Shown piece by piece: positions 1 to 13,300 of a DNA stretch of 64,000 nt (position 1 is its first letter; each line of letters starts with the position of its first letter). The stretch is from Ixodes scapularis (taxonomy: Eukaryota > Arthropoda > Arachnida > Ixodida > Ixodidae). The DNA lies in assembly GCF_016920785.2 (NCBI RefSeq), contig NW_024609846.1, forward strand, positions 83,213,816 to 83,277,815, given 5' to 3'. A program made the position numbers and the translations under genes. The notes beneath the pieces were generated by a model that saw nothing but the letters and a program-made list of their open reading frames with translations, did no database searches and was not told where the DNA came from.

Positions 1-500
1 GTTACCACTGGCCATCACCGATTTGTTATGCCTGATTCACTTGGTTCGATTCTGCTTGCCATTTTAAGTATCGACATCGACCATCTCAGCTACGTTTTAC
101 GCTTTTACAGCCCGAGCGACGTCGCGACTGAAAACTGCGAGCGAAATCTCACCATGCGAATCAGGCTTTAGCGTACATTCTGCGGCGCCCACGTGAAATG
201 AATCGCCGCATGTCACATTATTCACGCGAAGTTTTGCGGTGTAACCAGCCTCGTTAATTTCGCCGAGGTTACTCAAGTAGTCAGACATTGCCAGGAAGAC
301 GTAGTATTAACAACTCGAACGCGAAAAAGGGCAGAGGGACTCACACCGACGCCGACAACGTGGCATTTCAATGGTTTGTTTATGGGCGACGGCGAGCTTC
401 TTGCCCACACCCCCATCGCGCATGCGCGGCGCCGGTGGCGTCCGCTAGCGGCGCTCCGGCTTGTTTATAAGCATGAGTTGGTGTAAATCTCCATGTAAAA
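1..500. repeat. Dispersed repeat, copy 1 (uninterrupted)
   Basis: This stretch matches 37347-37628 followed by 38126-38335 in the same order and orientation. Shared blocks include the AATCAGGCTTTAGCGT block, the stretch around GCCTCGTTAAT, AGGAAGACGTAG and TTCTTGCCCACACC. Copy 1 reads straight through the point where copy 2 carries a 496-bp insertion. In copy 2 a THAP-domain relic lies upstream, so this is probably the 3' part of a THAP-type DNA transposon whose 5' part lies left of the window. It sits in an intron of the M13 gene. Confidence 0.7.
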
Positions 501-1181
501 AACGAATATGGTCAAGTCAGTGCTTGTCCAGTAGTGCATGCTCAATTATTTTGTCCTTGTCTTTTGCGCTGTGTTTGGTTCAGTACGTTGGGTCTTCATT
601 GCCTGACTGGGTTGAAAGTTTAGCAGTTGTGGCTTCTGGAGACATTAGGTAGATTGTTGTTGTGTATAAAGGATACTGTGCATAAATAAATATTCAGCTG
701 TGTTTGAGACTGTCGGGACTATCTTCTTATGTGCACTTGTTGTGAAAGCGCAACATCCAAACCGACAGTGACTACCACTTTCCGCGTTCCCATGCAAGCA
801 GGCATTCGCTCGATGGTCGTTGCTGATACGGTCGCACTAGAGCAGCGATAGAATCGAGCACATTGACGCAACTTTTTTTCTCACTGTGCGCAGTTTCCCA
901 GACTCTTGTAGGGCACCTAGACTTGAACACAAAACCCAACCTTGGGTAGTACGCTCCATCTTTGGGTTTGTTATTTTCCGTTTAATGATATAGTGCTTGA
1001 AATGTCTGAAGGAAAGTAAAATATCTCCAATTCTGTTATATTATAGGGGGTAACTTACACTAATATGTCTGTCAAGGATCAGCTAGCCAACGTTTACCGT
1101 GTTTAAATTGAGCTGTGTCATCTATCTGCGCACTAAATAGATCGTTCGACGTTTATTCGCAGCTCGTTTTCTGAACTCCAG
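501..1181. other. Intron, nothing recognised
   Basis: A+T-rich unique-looking sequence with an AATAAA-like stretch near 684. It ends in the splice acceptor for the exon at 1182. I see no coding or repeat structure I can name. Confidence 0.5.
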
Positions 1182-1324
1182 TGTGGACTGGAGCGTGAAT
1201 CCTTGCGACAACTTCTACAAGTTCGCCTGCGGCAGATGGAAGAGTAGTCACCACATGCCCAACTACACGGACGAGCGCTCTCTGTTTACCGTCCTCAAGC
1301 GATCAATCGACATGGACATTCTGA
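1182..1324 (+). CDS. M13 gene exon a (start of ectodomain N-terminal domain)
   Basis: Acceptor CTCCAG precedes the exon and donor GTAAGT follows it. The reading frame starts with the last base of a split codon and then gives VDWSVNPCDNFYKFACGRW. This is the signature opening of M13 peptidase ectodomains, with the two conserved Cys of NPCxxFYxFACGxW. The exon ends with one base of the next codon (phase 1), which fits the following exon. Confidence 0.9.
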
Positions 1325-4300
1325 GTAAGTGCGGCGCCATTTTGTCGGATTGCTGCGCCATCTACAATCGGCTGGACCGTCTCCCTCCCACTCATGATGC
1401 CTGCAACGCGCGTCCGACTGGTGCGTCTACCGCGTCCTAAAAAATGCTCCCCCAGTTCCGACTGATGACGTCGTGGATGTGTCGGTTTTCGCCGGCCGCG
1501 ATTCTGGCGGTGTATACAGCGGAGGCGGTGGTTGTGGCAAATGCCTGTTCTCCTGCAGGCCGCTCTCCACTCCAGCTTAAAGGCCTGTTCACACTGTTGC
1601 GACCGAGTAAGACCGAGAGAGACCAGACCGGTTTTTAAGCCTTTTGCGATGAATTAGGACCAGATCCGCTGCAGCGCATCCGGTCCTAAGACGTCGCAAG
1701 AGGCTTAAAAACCGGTCTGGTCTCTCTCGGTCTTACTCGGTCGCACAATGTGAACGGCGCTTTAAGGCCCGTTCACACTCTTGCAACCGAGTACGACTGA
1801 GAGAAAGCGAGGCTTGTTAAGACCTCTTAAAATTTCTTAGGACGAGAAAACACGCTGCCACTCTGGCGCCATATATGCGGTTACCCTGGAACTGCATTTC
1901 ACAAGAACGAAGGTTTTGCGGTATTTCCGAGGTGAAATCTGCGTAATATCTATAAGGAAGGCTCTTTTATAACGTTGACAAAAGTTTTTCGAGCCAAGAA
2001 AGAAAGGCTCGAGAGAAATAGAAAATATGCCGGACTGCCAAGTTTACACTGCTACCCAATAGATGGCGCCAATGTATCCTCTTGTTGTAAGAGGTTATAA
2101 TGAACCCAGTTTTAAGAGGTCGCAAGAGTGTGAGCAGGCCTTTATAGTTCACGCAAGCGTTGGCAGCCAGGAGTTGCGACGCCGCGACGACAGCGACACT
2201 CGTGTTCGTTTGTGCGTTTTAGGGGCGAAGCTCCTTAGGGGCTAGCCATGTCCGTATGTCCGTCCGATGTCCGGCGTTGCGTGCTCGTGCTCACGAGCAC
2301 GTGAGCACGTGCTCCCGTGCTCGTGTAGGGTAAAAAAAAATATAAAAAAACCGTATCACTACGTGGTGAAGGATGTTGATTGGGGCGAAGCTCTGGTGGG
2401 TGCTTGTCAGCGTAGACGGTGAGCCGCAGCATGCCGAGCCTTTCGTTCGTTTTCATCCATGTCACGCTGCGGTCAAATGCTCAAATGCGTATAGACGATT
2501 GCAAGCTGGGCGACTGGCCGCCGCCATGTCTCTGCTCGAGCAGGCACGCCCGTGCGATTACGAGCTTGCCAAAGCTACGTTCACCCGCGCGTTCCACGCG
2601 CTTGCACGCATGGGGCACCACTTGTGGCGCCATGCTTGCAATTGTCTATACAACCAGGTGCCATACCACACATTCTCTTTCTAACGTGGACGAAAACGAA
2701 CGAAAGGCTCGGCATGCTGCGGCTCACTGTCTACGCAGACAAGCACCCACCAGAGCTTCGCCCCAATCAACAACATTCACCACGTGGTAATGCGGTTTTT
2801 TTTTTCCTACACGAGCACGGGAGCACATGCTCACGTGCTCACGTGCTCGTGACCCGACGGCGGACGGACATACGGACATGGCTAGCCCCTAAGGAGCTTC
2901 GCCCCTACTACCCCTGTCCAGGTGATAGACGAATCGACGAACCAGCGCACGTCATAGCGCACGTGCGCACGCCGTAGAGCACGTGCGCACTCCACATCGA
3001 GAGCTGATTGGCCGATTTTATAAAGGAGCTTAGTGAAAAGCATCTTTAGAACGCCGTCTGACAGGGGTATGCGGATATTTGCTTGAGAATCCTCGGACGT
3101 CACATGGTGACAACGTGTGTCATGAGAAAACAATAGTAGGTTCCCCACCTCCAGCTCCCGTTTCCCGCTCTTTTTACATGGCCTCCGCCAACAAAGCCCC
3201 GAAGTAGCCTCCCAACATGGCTGCGAATTCCGTAGAACACTTTAATGGTGCATTTTTTGACGCCTAGTGTATACCCAATACCGAAGAGAAGACCCACACA
3301 TGACGCCTTGTTAGTGAATGGATCCCCGACTCCGCCACAAGCGACAAGCACGCTGACCCTGGACGAGAATCATCGCAAAGCGGCAGACGCGTTCGTCGCG
3401 GCGTCGTCTCTTGCTAGCGTCTTTTCGTTGCGAGACGCTGCAAGACGCACGTCTGAAGGAAAAAGGCGCACGTCATGTTTTCTAGTAGTATTGGACCTTG
3501 GACCTTGGTGTACCTGCGTACGTTCGTCCAAAACTCGTTCTATTTTGTTTTCTTTGTTTGGCCCACTGATGTATTGGACGGCCGTCCGCAGACATCCTGA
3601 ATGCCACTGTTCTACCCGACGAACTGCAGACTCCAAACCAGAAGGCGGCGGGACTGCTCGGAGGCTGCATCAATACCAGTAGGTGCACGTTCGGCTCTCC
3701 TAAACATGAAACATCCGAAGTAAAGACCTTTGCAGCGTTTATCACCCGGGCAAAAAATGCTGAGTCACTAAGCTGTGGACGCATCCACAGCGTCTGATAT
3801 GCCGCCCAACAGAGCAACAGCGAATGCGCAGAAGGCGTTCCACAGCCCAGCAGACAAAGATGGCTGCGCGCAGAAGGCGATTTACGCAATGGCCTATAGA
3901 CCAACTCTGCGACGTCATGCCACTGAGGTGGCGCTGCTGTCGGAACTGCGCATGTGCAAACGCTTCATCTCACGCGAATCTGGCTTCTGCTCGGTGCCCA
4001 CACCCGGTTGTTTGTAGACAGGGCGTTGGTGCATAGGAGTCACGCAGTTATCGAGCTATCGGCCATGTGCGAAATTCTTGTCAGCTATCATAAATGTTCC
4101 CTTCAAAAGCGCCATTTCGTTTTCTGTATACGTTTTCTCGCTGTGGACGAGGCTCGTCTGCATTTAACTCGGTTTTCCTGGTATTACGACAATGATTTTG
4201 TGCACTCAATAGGTTGCTGCTTAGTTTCGATTCAAAGAAGAAAATAAACTCGGCCGCGAAATTCCGGAAAAAGAAATTGTCAGAAACGAGGTGGCGATAT

Positions 4301-7300
4301 TCCTCACTCAAGCATTGAACCGGGCCATCCAGCTCTGTGAACGGTCTTTATCGAAGATGTTCTGTGAAGGGTTTATATATACTGGACTTGCAGCACGTGA
4401 TCATATTTTAGATCTTCGAATCCCACTTTACCGGGACTATTGTCTCTCGGTAAAACCATCGGTACGAACCCCCCCCCCCCCCCCAAATTTGATAATTGAT
4501 CATGAGTACACTAGAGGGCGTTTTTTTCTTCTTTTTTTAGAGCGCAGCTCTTAGGGGCCCGTTCCCGGCTTGAGCGGCGTCGCCGTCAGCGTCGGCGTAA
4601 CCAAGGTCATCCCAAGGTCACGTGACCCCTCCCAAGGGCATCTCAAGGTCACGTGACCCCTCGAGATCACGTGACCCCTCCCAAGGTCATCTCAAGGTCA
4701 CGTGACCCTTTGAAGGTCACGTGACCCCCAAGATCACGTGACCCCCAAGTCACGTGACCCCTCTGAGGTCACGTGACACCTCTGAGGTCACGTGACTCCT
4801 CCCCAAGGTCACGTGACCCCCGAGGTCACGTGACCCCCAAGGTCACGTGACCCCTCCCAAGGTCATCTTAAGGTCACGTGACCCCAAGGTGACCCCCACG
4901 TGACCCCCAGGTCACGTGACCCCTCTGAGGTCACGTGACCCCTCTGAGGTCACGTGACCCCCAAGGTCACGTGACCCCCTGAGGTCACGTGGGAGTCACG
5001 TGACCTTGAGGGGACCCCCATGTGACACCCAAGGTCACGTGACACCCAGGTCACGCCTCCCCGAGGTCACGTGACCCCCCTCCCCGAAGTCACGTGACAC
5101 CCCCCCCCCACCCCCCCGAGGTCACGTGACCCCCCCCCGGATCATATTAAAGAATGAGGGGAGGAGGAGGAGAAGGAGGAGGGGTCTACCCTCCCCTGAG
5201 TACCCTTCACTCCTGCTCAAGAGCTGCGCTCCAATTCGGCGTTACAGGGAGTTGTAAACGGCTTTCACTTTTTTTTTCAGTACTAATGTCAAGAGAGAAG
5301 TCAGCGAACAGCCTTTTTTTTATTTTTTCATACTCTCAGGACTCGGAGTTATTAGAGAGAGGAGATGTTGTTACGGATGAAATTGTCGACGACTTTCTTG
5401 ATGTTCGTTTTGTCAGAAATGGCACGAAGGAGGGCAGGAAGGTGGTTTCTGTCATTTGCTGATCTCACTTTATATGGAGGAGTCAAAATAAATGTTTGTA
5501 TGAAACTCGCAGCCGTTCCAGTCTGAGGCTGCGACACGCAAAATGCACAAAGGAACAATTGATCTTTGAAAATTGATTTAAGATAATATATTTTATAAAA
5601 GAAACGCATAAGAGCTTATTTGACGCAAGACGAGGTCAGGTAAGTTTAGTGTCAACTTTGTTATTGAAACACGAGGATGACGAGAAATTTTCGAAATGGT
5701 TAAGGGATCGGCGTGGTTTTACAGTAATTCGGGGATGTAATATTATACGCTCAGAACCCCGAATTGAACACGCATATATACCAAAGTTTATCCCCAACCA
5801 AAGCTTTATATAGTTGAGAAATCTGAGCAAAGGGTATTCTATACTGAATGACAGAGTGGTAATTGGGTCACATACTGTTTTATTAAGTTTCAATAATTGG
5901 GAAGTTATGTCAACTTCCAATTTAAAATGCTTTATCCAATAAAAATTGTCAAGGCGCGTAACTTACAAAATTTGATTAAAACATATAATGTATATTTAAA
6001 AAAAAGAATGCTGCATTCGAATTTTTTGTCAGCAAGAATTTCTTACTATGCGAACGCTAAACGAACCAACAGACAAAAAAACAAAACAAAAAAAAACAAA
6101 ACACGTCCGACACGGAACGCTGTCCGTGTCTGACGTGTCTCTGTGTCCCTTGTCTCCTCTTGCGTTCGCATACCAAGATGTTTAACCAACACGCTCTCCT
6201 AATTCTATCTAAGAATTTCTCAGAGTTTACGAGACTCTATTTATTTTGGGAGAATACCGATAAGTAGATAAAAGCTAAATAGTTATATTTTATAAGCCAA
6301 TCTTGTTTTTCCCATCCTAATTTTTATGAACCAAACTTGGAGGAAATCGCACGGCAGATACCCTAAAGAGTTGTGGAGTTCAGAAGCTTGAAGATAAAAC
6401 TTAGCCGATGAATCCCCTCGTAATGTAAGATAATTTGAGTGTAAGGTAACCGACCCCTATCTAAAGCCAATTTTACATGGACGCTAGTCTAGCACACTGA
6501 ATCGAGCCTTCACGGCAATGATTGGGTAAAAAGGTATGACAAAAGAGTATTGGGTACACGTTATTGGTCCTCTCGCTTCAATGAGATTCGATCACATTCA
6601 TGTCAATGTGACGAAAGACACAAATGACGCAGTGCTAGCTAAGCGTTCTCGCCGACTCTCGTTCAATTGCAGGAATACTCAACCGACGAGGCGTTTCTCC
6701 TTTCGTGGCCCTGCTGGACCACTATGGCATCTCCGGTTGGCCTTACCTGGACGTCGGCCACGTGGAGCTGGCCTCCCTTTTGGGCGAACTCACCCGGCGC
6801 CTGCGCTTCTCCGCCTTCTTCTCCACCGCCGTGTCGGTGGACCCAAGAGACACCACCACGAGGATCGTTCACGTGGGTCTCGATCATACTTGGGTAGCAA
6901 TTCAATTACAGTAATTGAATTAGTGTAATTTAATTACTTTTCCTGGTAATTTGTATTTTTAATAATTACTTTTGGCTAAAAGGAATTGTAATTGTAATTT
7001 AATTACTTTCTAGCATCAGTAATTGCTAAATTTCATGCACAATTACAATTACTTTTGCAAGATGTTGCGGCGGCGGCGCTTTTCCCACTGGCCACGGAGA
7101 TGACAGTAAAGCCAAAGCGACAATGAAGAAAGTGTATCCCAACCTGCTCAAAAGGAGGGAAAGGAGGAATGGGAAAGAGAGGCTGGGATAGAACGAAATG
7201 AAGGATTTTGCAGACTGTAAAATGATTTAATAAAGAATTTGAGAAATAATTTGATAAATGAGGGCTACATTCGCGTCTGTTTTCCTTCCTGTCGTAGTTG

Positions 7301-10300
7301 AATCTGACTCTTCGTCTCGTTCGCTTCCTGTTGCTCCTGTTTCTAGGGGTCTTTCTTATTTCTCATTCCCACACGGGGGCATCGGGGGTCGAAATCGAGC
7401 TGGTTGGCTCTGATCACATCATCCGGTCGAGGCGGGAAGGTTCGAGGTTCTCCTTACGCGTCTTCGCCGCTAGCATATTCGCTTACATATTTCAGTTAAC
7501 TTTGGGGACTTTTTTGTTCTTGAAATTATTCTCTTTTCTTTATGAATTTTTCACGTCCTTCTCCTCTATCTCATATGTTGGTACCACTAACAGTAAGTCG
7601 TGCTACTCTAACATCGAGGCGAAGAAGCAAAGAAGCAGCAGGTCTCATTAACACTACTCACCCTGCCTTACTTCCAACTGTTGTTGCTACACTGCTCTTC
7701 CTTCTCCCAATCCTCGTCTACCTTTTTGTATAAATCTTCATTATTTGGTGTTCGCTCTACCTAACCCTTTCAGCCATTTGTCAGCCTGATTGGACGAGAT
7801 TCCAAAACTTACGAACCGCGGCTTTAGACTGTAGGGAGCTTGTTTTTACATTTGCTGTTTGTTGAAGGCTTTTTTTTTTTTATAGAGGGCTTGGCTTTCA
7901 CTTTGTTTTTACACCTCTATCGTGACCCTCCACGCGTTGTCCTCTTGTCCTGGCCTGTGGAACCGTCCCGAGGCGCACAGTGCTGCTTTGCATTGAGAAC
8001 CAGCAATTCTTATCTACAATGGAAAAGGAAAGGCTGCCAGGGCCTTATTACGAAAAATTCTTTAAACAGATTAGCAGCAATGTAAAAAATATAATCGTGA
8101 GGTGCGAACTCTCCGCACCGCCTCTGAAAACAAATTCAACAAACCTAAAGGCGAGCTCCAATTTCCGGAAACATTTGCAGGTAGGCAACTTTTTTGTCAC
8201 TTTCAATAATACTTACCGTTATAAAAAAATATTAATGGTTCGTCTATATCTTCCAGCTGAAACACACTCAAGTAACTCATGAAATCGAGGCGTCCAAGAG
8301 GCCGCAGTTTTGGAATAATTCGAGGATTCTAATTTTCGTAACGCGGTGGGGTCGCAATATAGATTCCAATGCGTTTATATTTTATCGGAATTGCTCGCGG
8401 GACTTATTTTTCGCGAATTGTAGGCGATTCGTGAAAATAAAGTCGTTTACAGTGTATCATTAATTTTTCGAGGTTGTTCCTGCCATGCTAAATTCAAATC
8501 GGTCTTCTTTATGAGACGCATAACATCGATACAATCACTGCGATCCTAATGATTAGCTACATGACGATCCTAAATTTATTATCTATCTCAGGAGCTTTTT
8601 GGGTGTTACCGTGCACTGAATTAACTCAGAATCCCTGGCAATAGAGTTGCTGCTATTGTGAGACTAGTTTTGTGGAAGCGACCACAGTTCGCGTGCTACG
8701 GTTACCCACATCCGGCATGTTACAAGTCCACAGACAGAGAGGCAGCGAATCATCGTGGCTGAAATGTTTTCGTAAGTTGTCGTATTCTTTAAATGTTTGA
8801 CGTCGTTTACAAGTTTCTCTTATTAGCCATTTTTACGTGAGTTTTATGATACCAGTACGGTCGCACATTTGTTTCCTTGTATTATTTTTTAAGTTTATTT
8901 TTGTTGGTGTGACTTGGATACCATTTGCATAAGCTCTAAGGAGATTCACCTCGCACCTGTGAATTTTGTCGCCATTTATTTTTTTATTTTTTGAGAATAT
9001 AAGAACGCAGGAGTTCATTACTCCAAAATATTAAGTTCTATAATTCATTTAACAAATTTCATAAAATAAAGTACAATGCGTGACATTTATACAGCGGCCA
9101 TATAACTCGTTTACAGTTATATGGCCCAAGGTGGGTAACTCTCACAAATAAGTAATTGTAAAGTAATCGCATTATTTTTATAAAGTAATTTGTAATTGTA
9201 ATGAACTACTTTCGCATAGTAGTAATTGTAATTGTAGTTAAACTACTTTGGGAGCTAAGTAATTGTAATTGTAATTAAATTACATTTTGAAAGTAATTTA
9301 CCCATGTATGGTCTCGATCATGCGTTTATATGGTCACTGAAAGGACGCCATGCCTCCACCACGCGCTTGTTGTCTTCCGTCGTGCTTTTACTGAGCGTGC
9401 ACGCTCGATGCTTACCAGACACCGAAGCGTTATCGAAGGGAAGAAGCTCGCGCTGGAGGCGTGACAACAGAAACGCCTCCTTGCCGCTTTCACCCTGTCA
9501 CTGATTACGGTGGAATGTACACTAGTGGGCGGGCGTTAAAATGTGTCTGACATTTTCAAGATTCTTTTGTGAGGCTGCGGCATCCTTCGTGCAGAAAAAA
9601 ATGGCGTCGTTCTTGTCGGTTTGTTGTACTTGGAATAACTCAATTCTACTCACCTCATTTTACAAAAAAAAAAAAAAAAATTCCAGCTGACTTAGATGTT
9701 ATACCTCTGAACTGCCACCCGTGGACAGTGACGTTTTGCAGGTATCACGAAGTGCGAACGTTGCTGAAGACACGCTGGGTTCTTCATTACAACCGCAACC
9801 TTCCCAGTGGTGTCGACTGGTATGGCGATGTAGGCTTCAGAAAGAAATTTGCGGCGTGTAACATTCAAATGAGCTGGAATGCTTGGTATAATGAACGTTG
9901 CCTATAATTTCTCATAAAAGACGATGAACGTAAGCAAGAAAGTATAGAGAAAGTGTGCGACTGTGAGCAGTCGACTTTAACTGTTTGGTGCGCTCTATTA
10001 TAGTATAACTGATATGACTGCGCATTTTCGAGCGTCAAATATTTTTGCCCTATTTCTTGATTTCAGCTGACAGAACCCGAGACACTAATTTCCAAGGCCT
10101 ACTTGCTGGAGCTCAATGTGCTCGAACAATACCGGGACCTGATCTCTAGCGTGCTGCGGGTTTTCAAAGGCAGCGACGAAAATGTCGTTAACAGCGTCAT
10201 CCACATGGAGATACAACTCGTCATGGTAGGAAAGTCCGTTGTCTATATATAGTATACACGGCGTTCACGAGAAAATAGAACCGTGTTGTTCGTCCCGGGT

Positions 10301-13300
10301 AAATAAATTATGCACCGCAGAAAGCTCAAGCACCTTGAGAATGTGATGTTGGCGGTTCAGATATAGAACGCGAAAGTTTGAGGACATAACGTTACCTGGA
10401 GCAAAAGATAATTGAGAGAAACGAAATTTCTCTATGAGCCGACGTTAACCTAAGCCTAATATCGTCAAAACAAGAAACGACATTCTGGACGCTAGTGGCA
10501 TTTATATCAGTGAAATACACTCTGTCGCGCACCATTCACCTAGCTGTGTTTGGAGATTTGTGTTTGTCCTTTGTCCCCCTTGTTTCCCTTTGTCCAGAGA
10601 ATATTTTCGTTATACTTGTCAGAAAGAAAGAACCTAACCAGTGTTCTTCACTGATATAAATCCCACGAGTGTATGCAAGGTCAGTTCTTGTTTTGACGAT
10701 ATTAGATTTAGGTGGACTTAGATTCATAGTGTAATTTTGTTTTTCTCAATTATCTTCTGATCCAGATAACGTCGTGCTCCCAAACTTTCGTGTTATATCC
10801 CAACGGCGTTTCGTTCTCATGAGAATGTGACGCTAGCGGCTGCGATGCATTGTTCATTTACCCGGGCAGAAAAAAAAACATAGTTCTATTTTCTCAGGAA
10901 GGCTCTGTACTTTGTTGAGAGCCGATGAGACTAATCAGACAGCATAAAAGTGCTATGTCGTGGTTACCCTAATTTATTCGTGCATTTTCTATCATCGCTA
11001 AGCCGTCATATAGAAGGGGAGTCCAGTGACTGGCAATATTTGTATATACGTTCGTATGATTTATTTGTTAGTACCTTCGACTGCGATCAGACAAATAATT
11101 AAACGAAGTATTATATCGCTCTTGTGCTCTGTCTGTAATTGAATCGAGCAAGTATCTATGTCATGCAAAATGGCATGCTGGAGGCACGCTCAAATGCCTC
11201 CACATCAACGCAAGAGCTGGACAAAATACAAAAGAAGCAACAAAATAAAACAAAAATGCATACATAAAAACAGGAAGCTGTACTTATAAAGTCAGTAAGA
11301 AAATCAGTAGGCGGTGAGTTTTGCTTGTACAATATGAGCATAAACATCCTTGTTCTTTGAAAGCATGTTGTGGTCAAGCTCCGGCCAATCCGAATAAATG
11401 AATTATCGCCAAGAATCTCTATTGTTTAACTAAAGATCACGCCCGTCTGTCTGGTCAAAAAGTCGGAGCGAATTTTTTATGATTTAGAAGTCCGATCGGT
11501 TGTAAATTTTGGTCTTTGAGAATAAATGCACTTTTTGCGAACCGGCGCGTGTGAACACAAACCGCGGGTTGTTCTGTGTTTCGCGAACCCAAAGCGCGAA
11601 AAGTATTTAATGACTTTTAAATTGAACCCAGTAAGAATGCATGCCACCTCTAGATCGCGAACATATGCCTATTTTAAACCACGCTGTACCAAGCACGCGC
11701 AAAGTTGATTCTCATTACCGAATACATTGTTAATTTTTTGTTATCAGCACGACTGAAGCAGTTAGACAGCCTGATATTGAAGTTTAGTTTTTAGTTGCAC
11801 GTACGTTTGTGTTTAACGTGCTTATGTTTTTTTTTTTTTTAATTTTTGCTCCGATTTCTATTTGTGATAAATATACGCTACTCAATTTATTTCCAGGCTA
11901 CGGAATTAAAGTGGAAATTAAAACGAAAGGATGTGGTTAAATTATCTCTGAGCCGCCTACCTTGCTCTAAGAAGGTAGGTTGTTTTTTTCTCTTGATCGT
12001 ACCGCCACTCGGAGGAACGGGGCTCGAACCCCGCTCTGACCGGTGCCTTTTATTTTATCAAGCAATGATTCTTCCAGAAAGTAACAGCCCATTCTCGAAT
12101 GTGCATCTTGCGTTCTGGTTCTAAACATTCGTGAACATACCACGTGTACAAGAGCAGCAGTAGCGCGTTACTGCGTAACAGGCGGCCTTCCGTCACCGAC
12201 GAAAGATTTCTACCTTTTCTTTAAGTTTGTAGGCACATCTTCGCCTGATTAAACGCTTATATCTAGTTTTGCATCCATCCTCTTTTTTTGATTTCTGACA
12301 GTATGGTCAAGAAGCACAGACTTCAATGCGACCGGGGACACAAGCCAGAGTTACAATAAGGGTTACAATGCGTTAGATTGATGGGTGGATAAAAGCATAG
12401 GGTTGTCTAATCCTAAGTTCTTACCAGGCGGCTGCTTGCACCACCTACGCAGTGTTTTTAGTATTGACATCTAACCTCTACCTAATATACGAATAATTAA
12501 CGTTAAGCCTTTCAATAGTAACACTGCTAAAATGACGATCCGTGTGACGGAAGCGCTTTTTCTGATGCGCGCGTCTGCTACCTAACGAATCGACAGGAAA
12601 ATAGAATACCATACTTATTCGTTGTTGGATTGATGTCATCAATCCGAAAACCTCTGCTTGGTTATCTACGTCTTCCAAAAGTCTATTTTGGCCTTTGCGG
12701 TCCTTAACCTCCTTTAAAAAACAATTGTCATTGTATTTTCAAAAACAAAAATGTTACCCTTGTTATCTGGGTTAAATAGGAGGACGAAAACAAACTTGTA
12801 AAGCAGTCTATTATTGTGGTAGGCAGAATCACCAAGTGCCCTGTTGGGTACTGCAGATTTCAGCGCTTATGAGAATCGACGAAACAGTTCTTCTTGAGGA
12901 GGGCGTCCTTGGTTCTTGCACTCCATTTGTTATATGAGTGTGACTAAAAACAAACAGAATACTTTGCGCAGTTTTTTTATTCTTGTTTTGCTTGCATTAG
13001 CCAACACTTGTTTCACACAATCAAACGCCAGGAACAGTGTCCCAATATTTCCCCGTATAACATTATCTCAGACCAAATTTAAAACTTGCAACAACTTCGC
13101 TGAGGAGAAGGACCGATTGTAAAATTATACCAACCGTATTATTATACTTTTTTTCTTATTTTCCCAGGCGGCGCGAGCTTCCGCTCGTTAGAAAGAGTAC
13201 AGCCGTTAATATCCATTCGTCCAATCACTTCGTTCTGTGCGCGTAAGCGCTATTGCGAGTTTCAGAAAGACGGCTATTCCAGCCACCCGCAGCTTTGACT

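Noticed and set aside
2373..2977. Several open frames in the foldback at 2.2-2.9 kb
   Set aside because: Matching frames appear on both arms and both strands because of the palindrome.
4593..5135. CRISPR-like array of short palindromic repeats
   Set aside because: Units are contiguous with 2-4 base spacers, no unique spacers and no cas genes, in a eukaryotic intron.
6873..6893. Extending exon b to the GT at 6894
   Set aside because: It is in phase, but the added residues come from the target duplication and the transposon, and the join loses the IVH-LTEPETL match to the family pattern. Kept only as a possible alternative splice.
7298..7651. 117-codon frame with a hydrophobic start inside the 2.4-kb element
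   Set aside because: Looks like a signal peptide by composition only. No further domain, and it lies inside a non-autonomous element.
9569..9907. 112-codon frame that could be an exon (AG at 9739-9740)
   Set aside because: No M13 similarity, and exons b and c already join in phase with the expected motif.
12001..12045. tRNA gene on the minus strand
   Set aside because: Only a B box and its stem are present; no A box, anticodon arm or acceptor stem.
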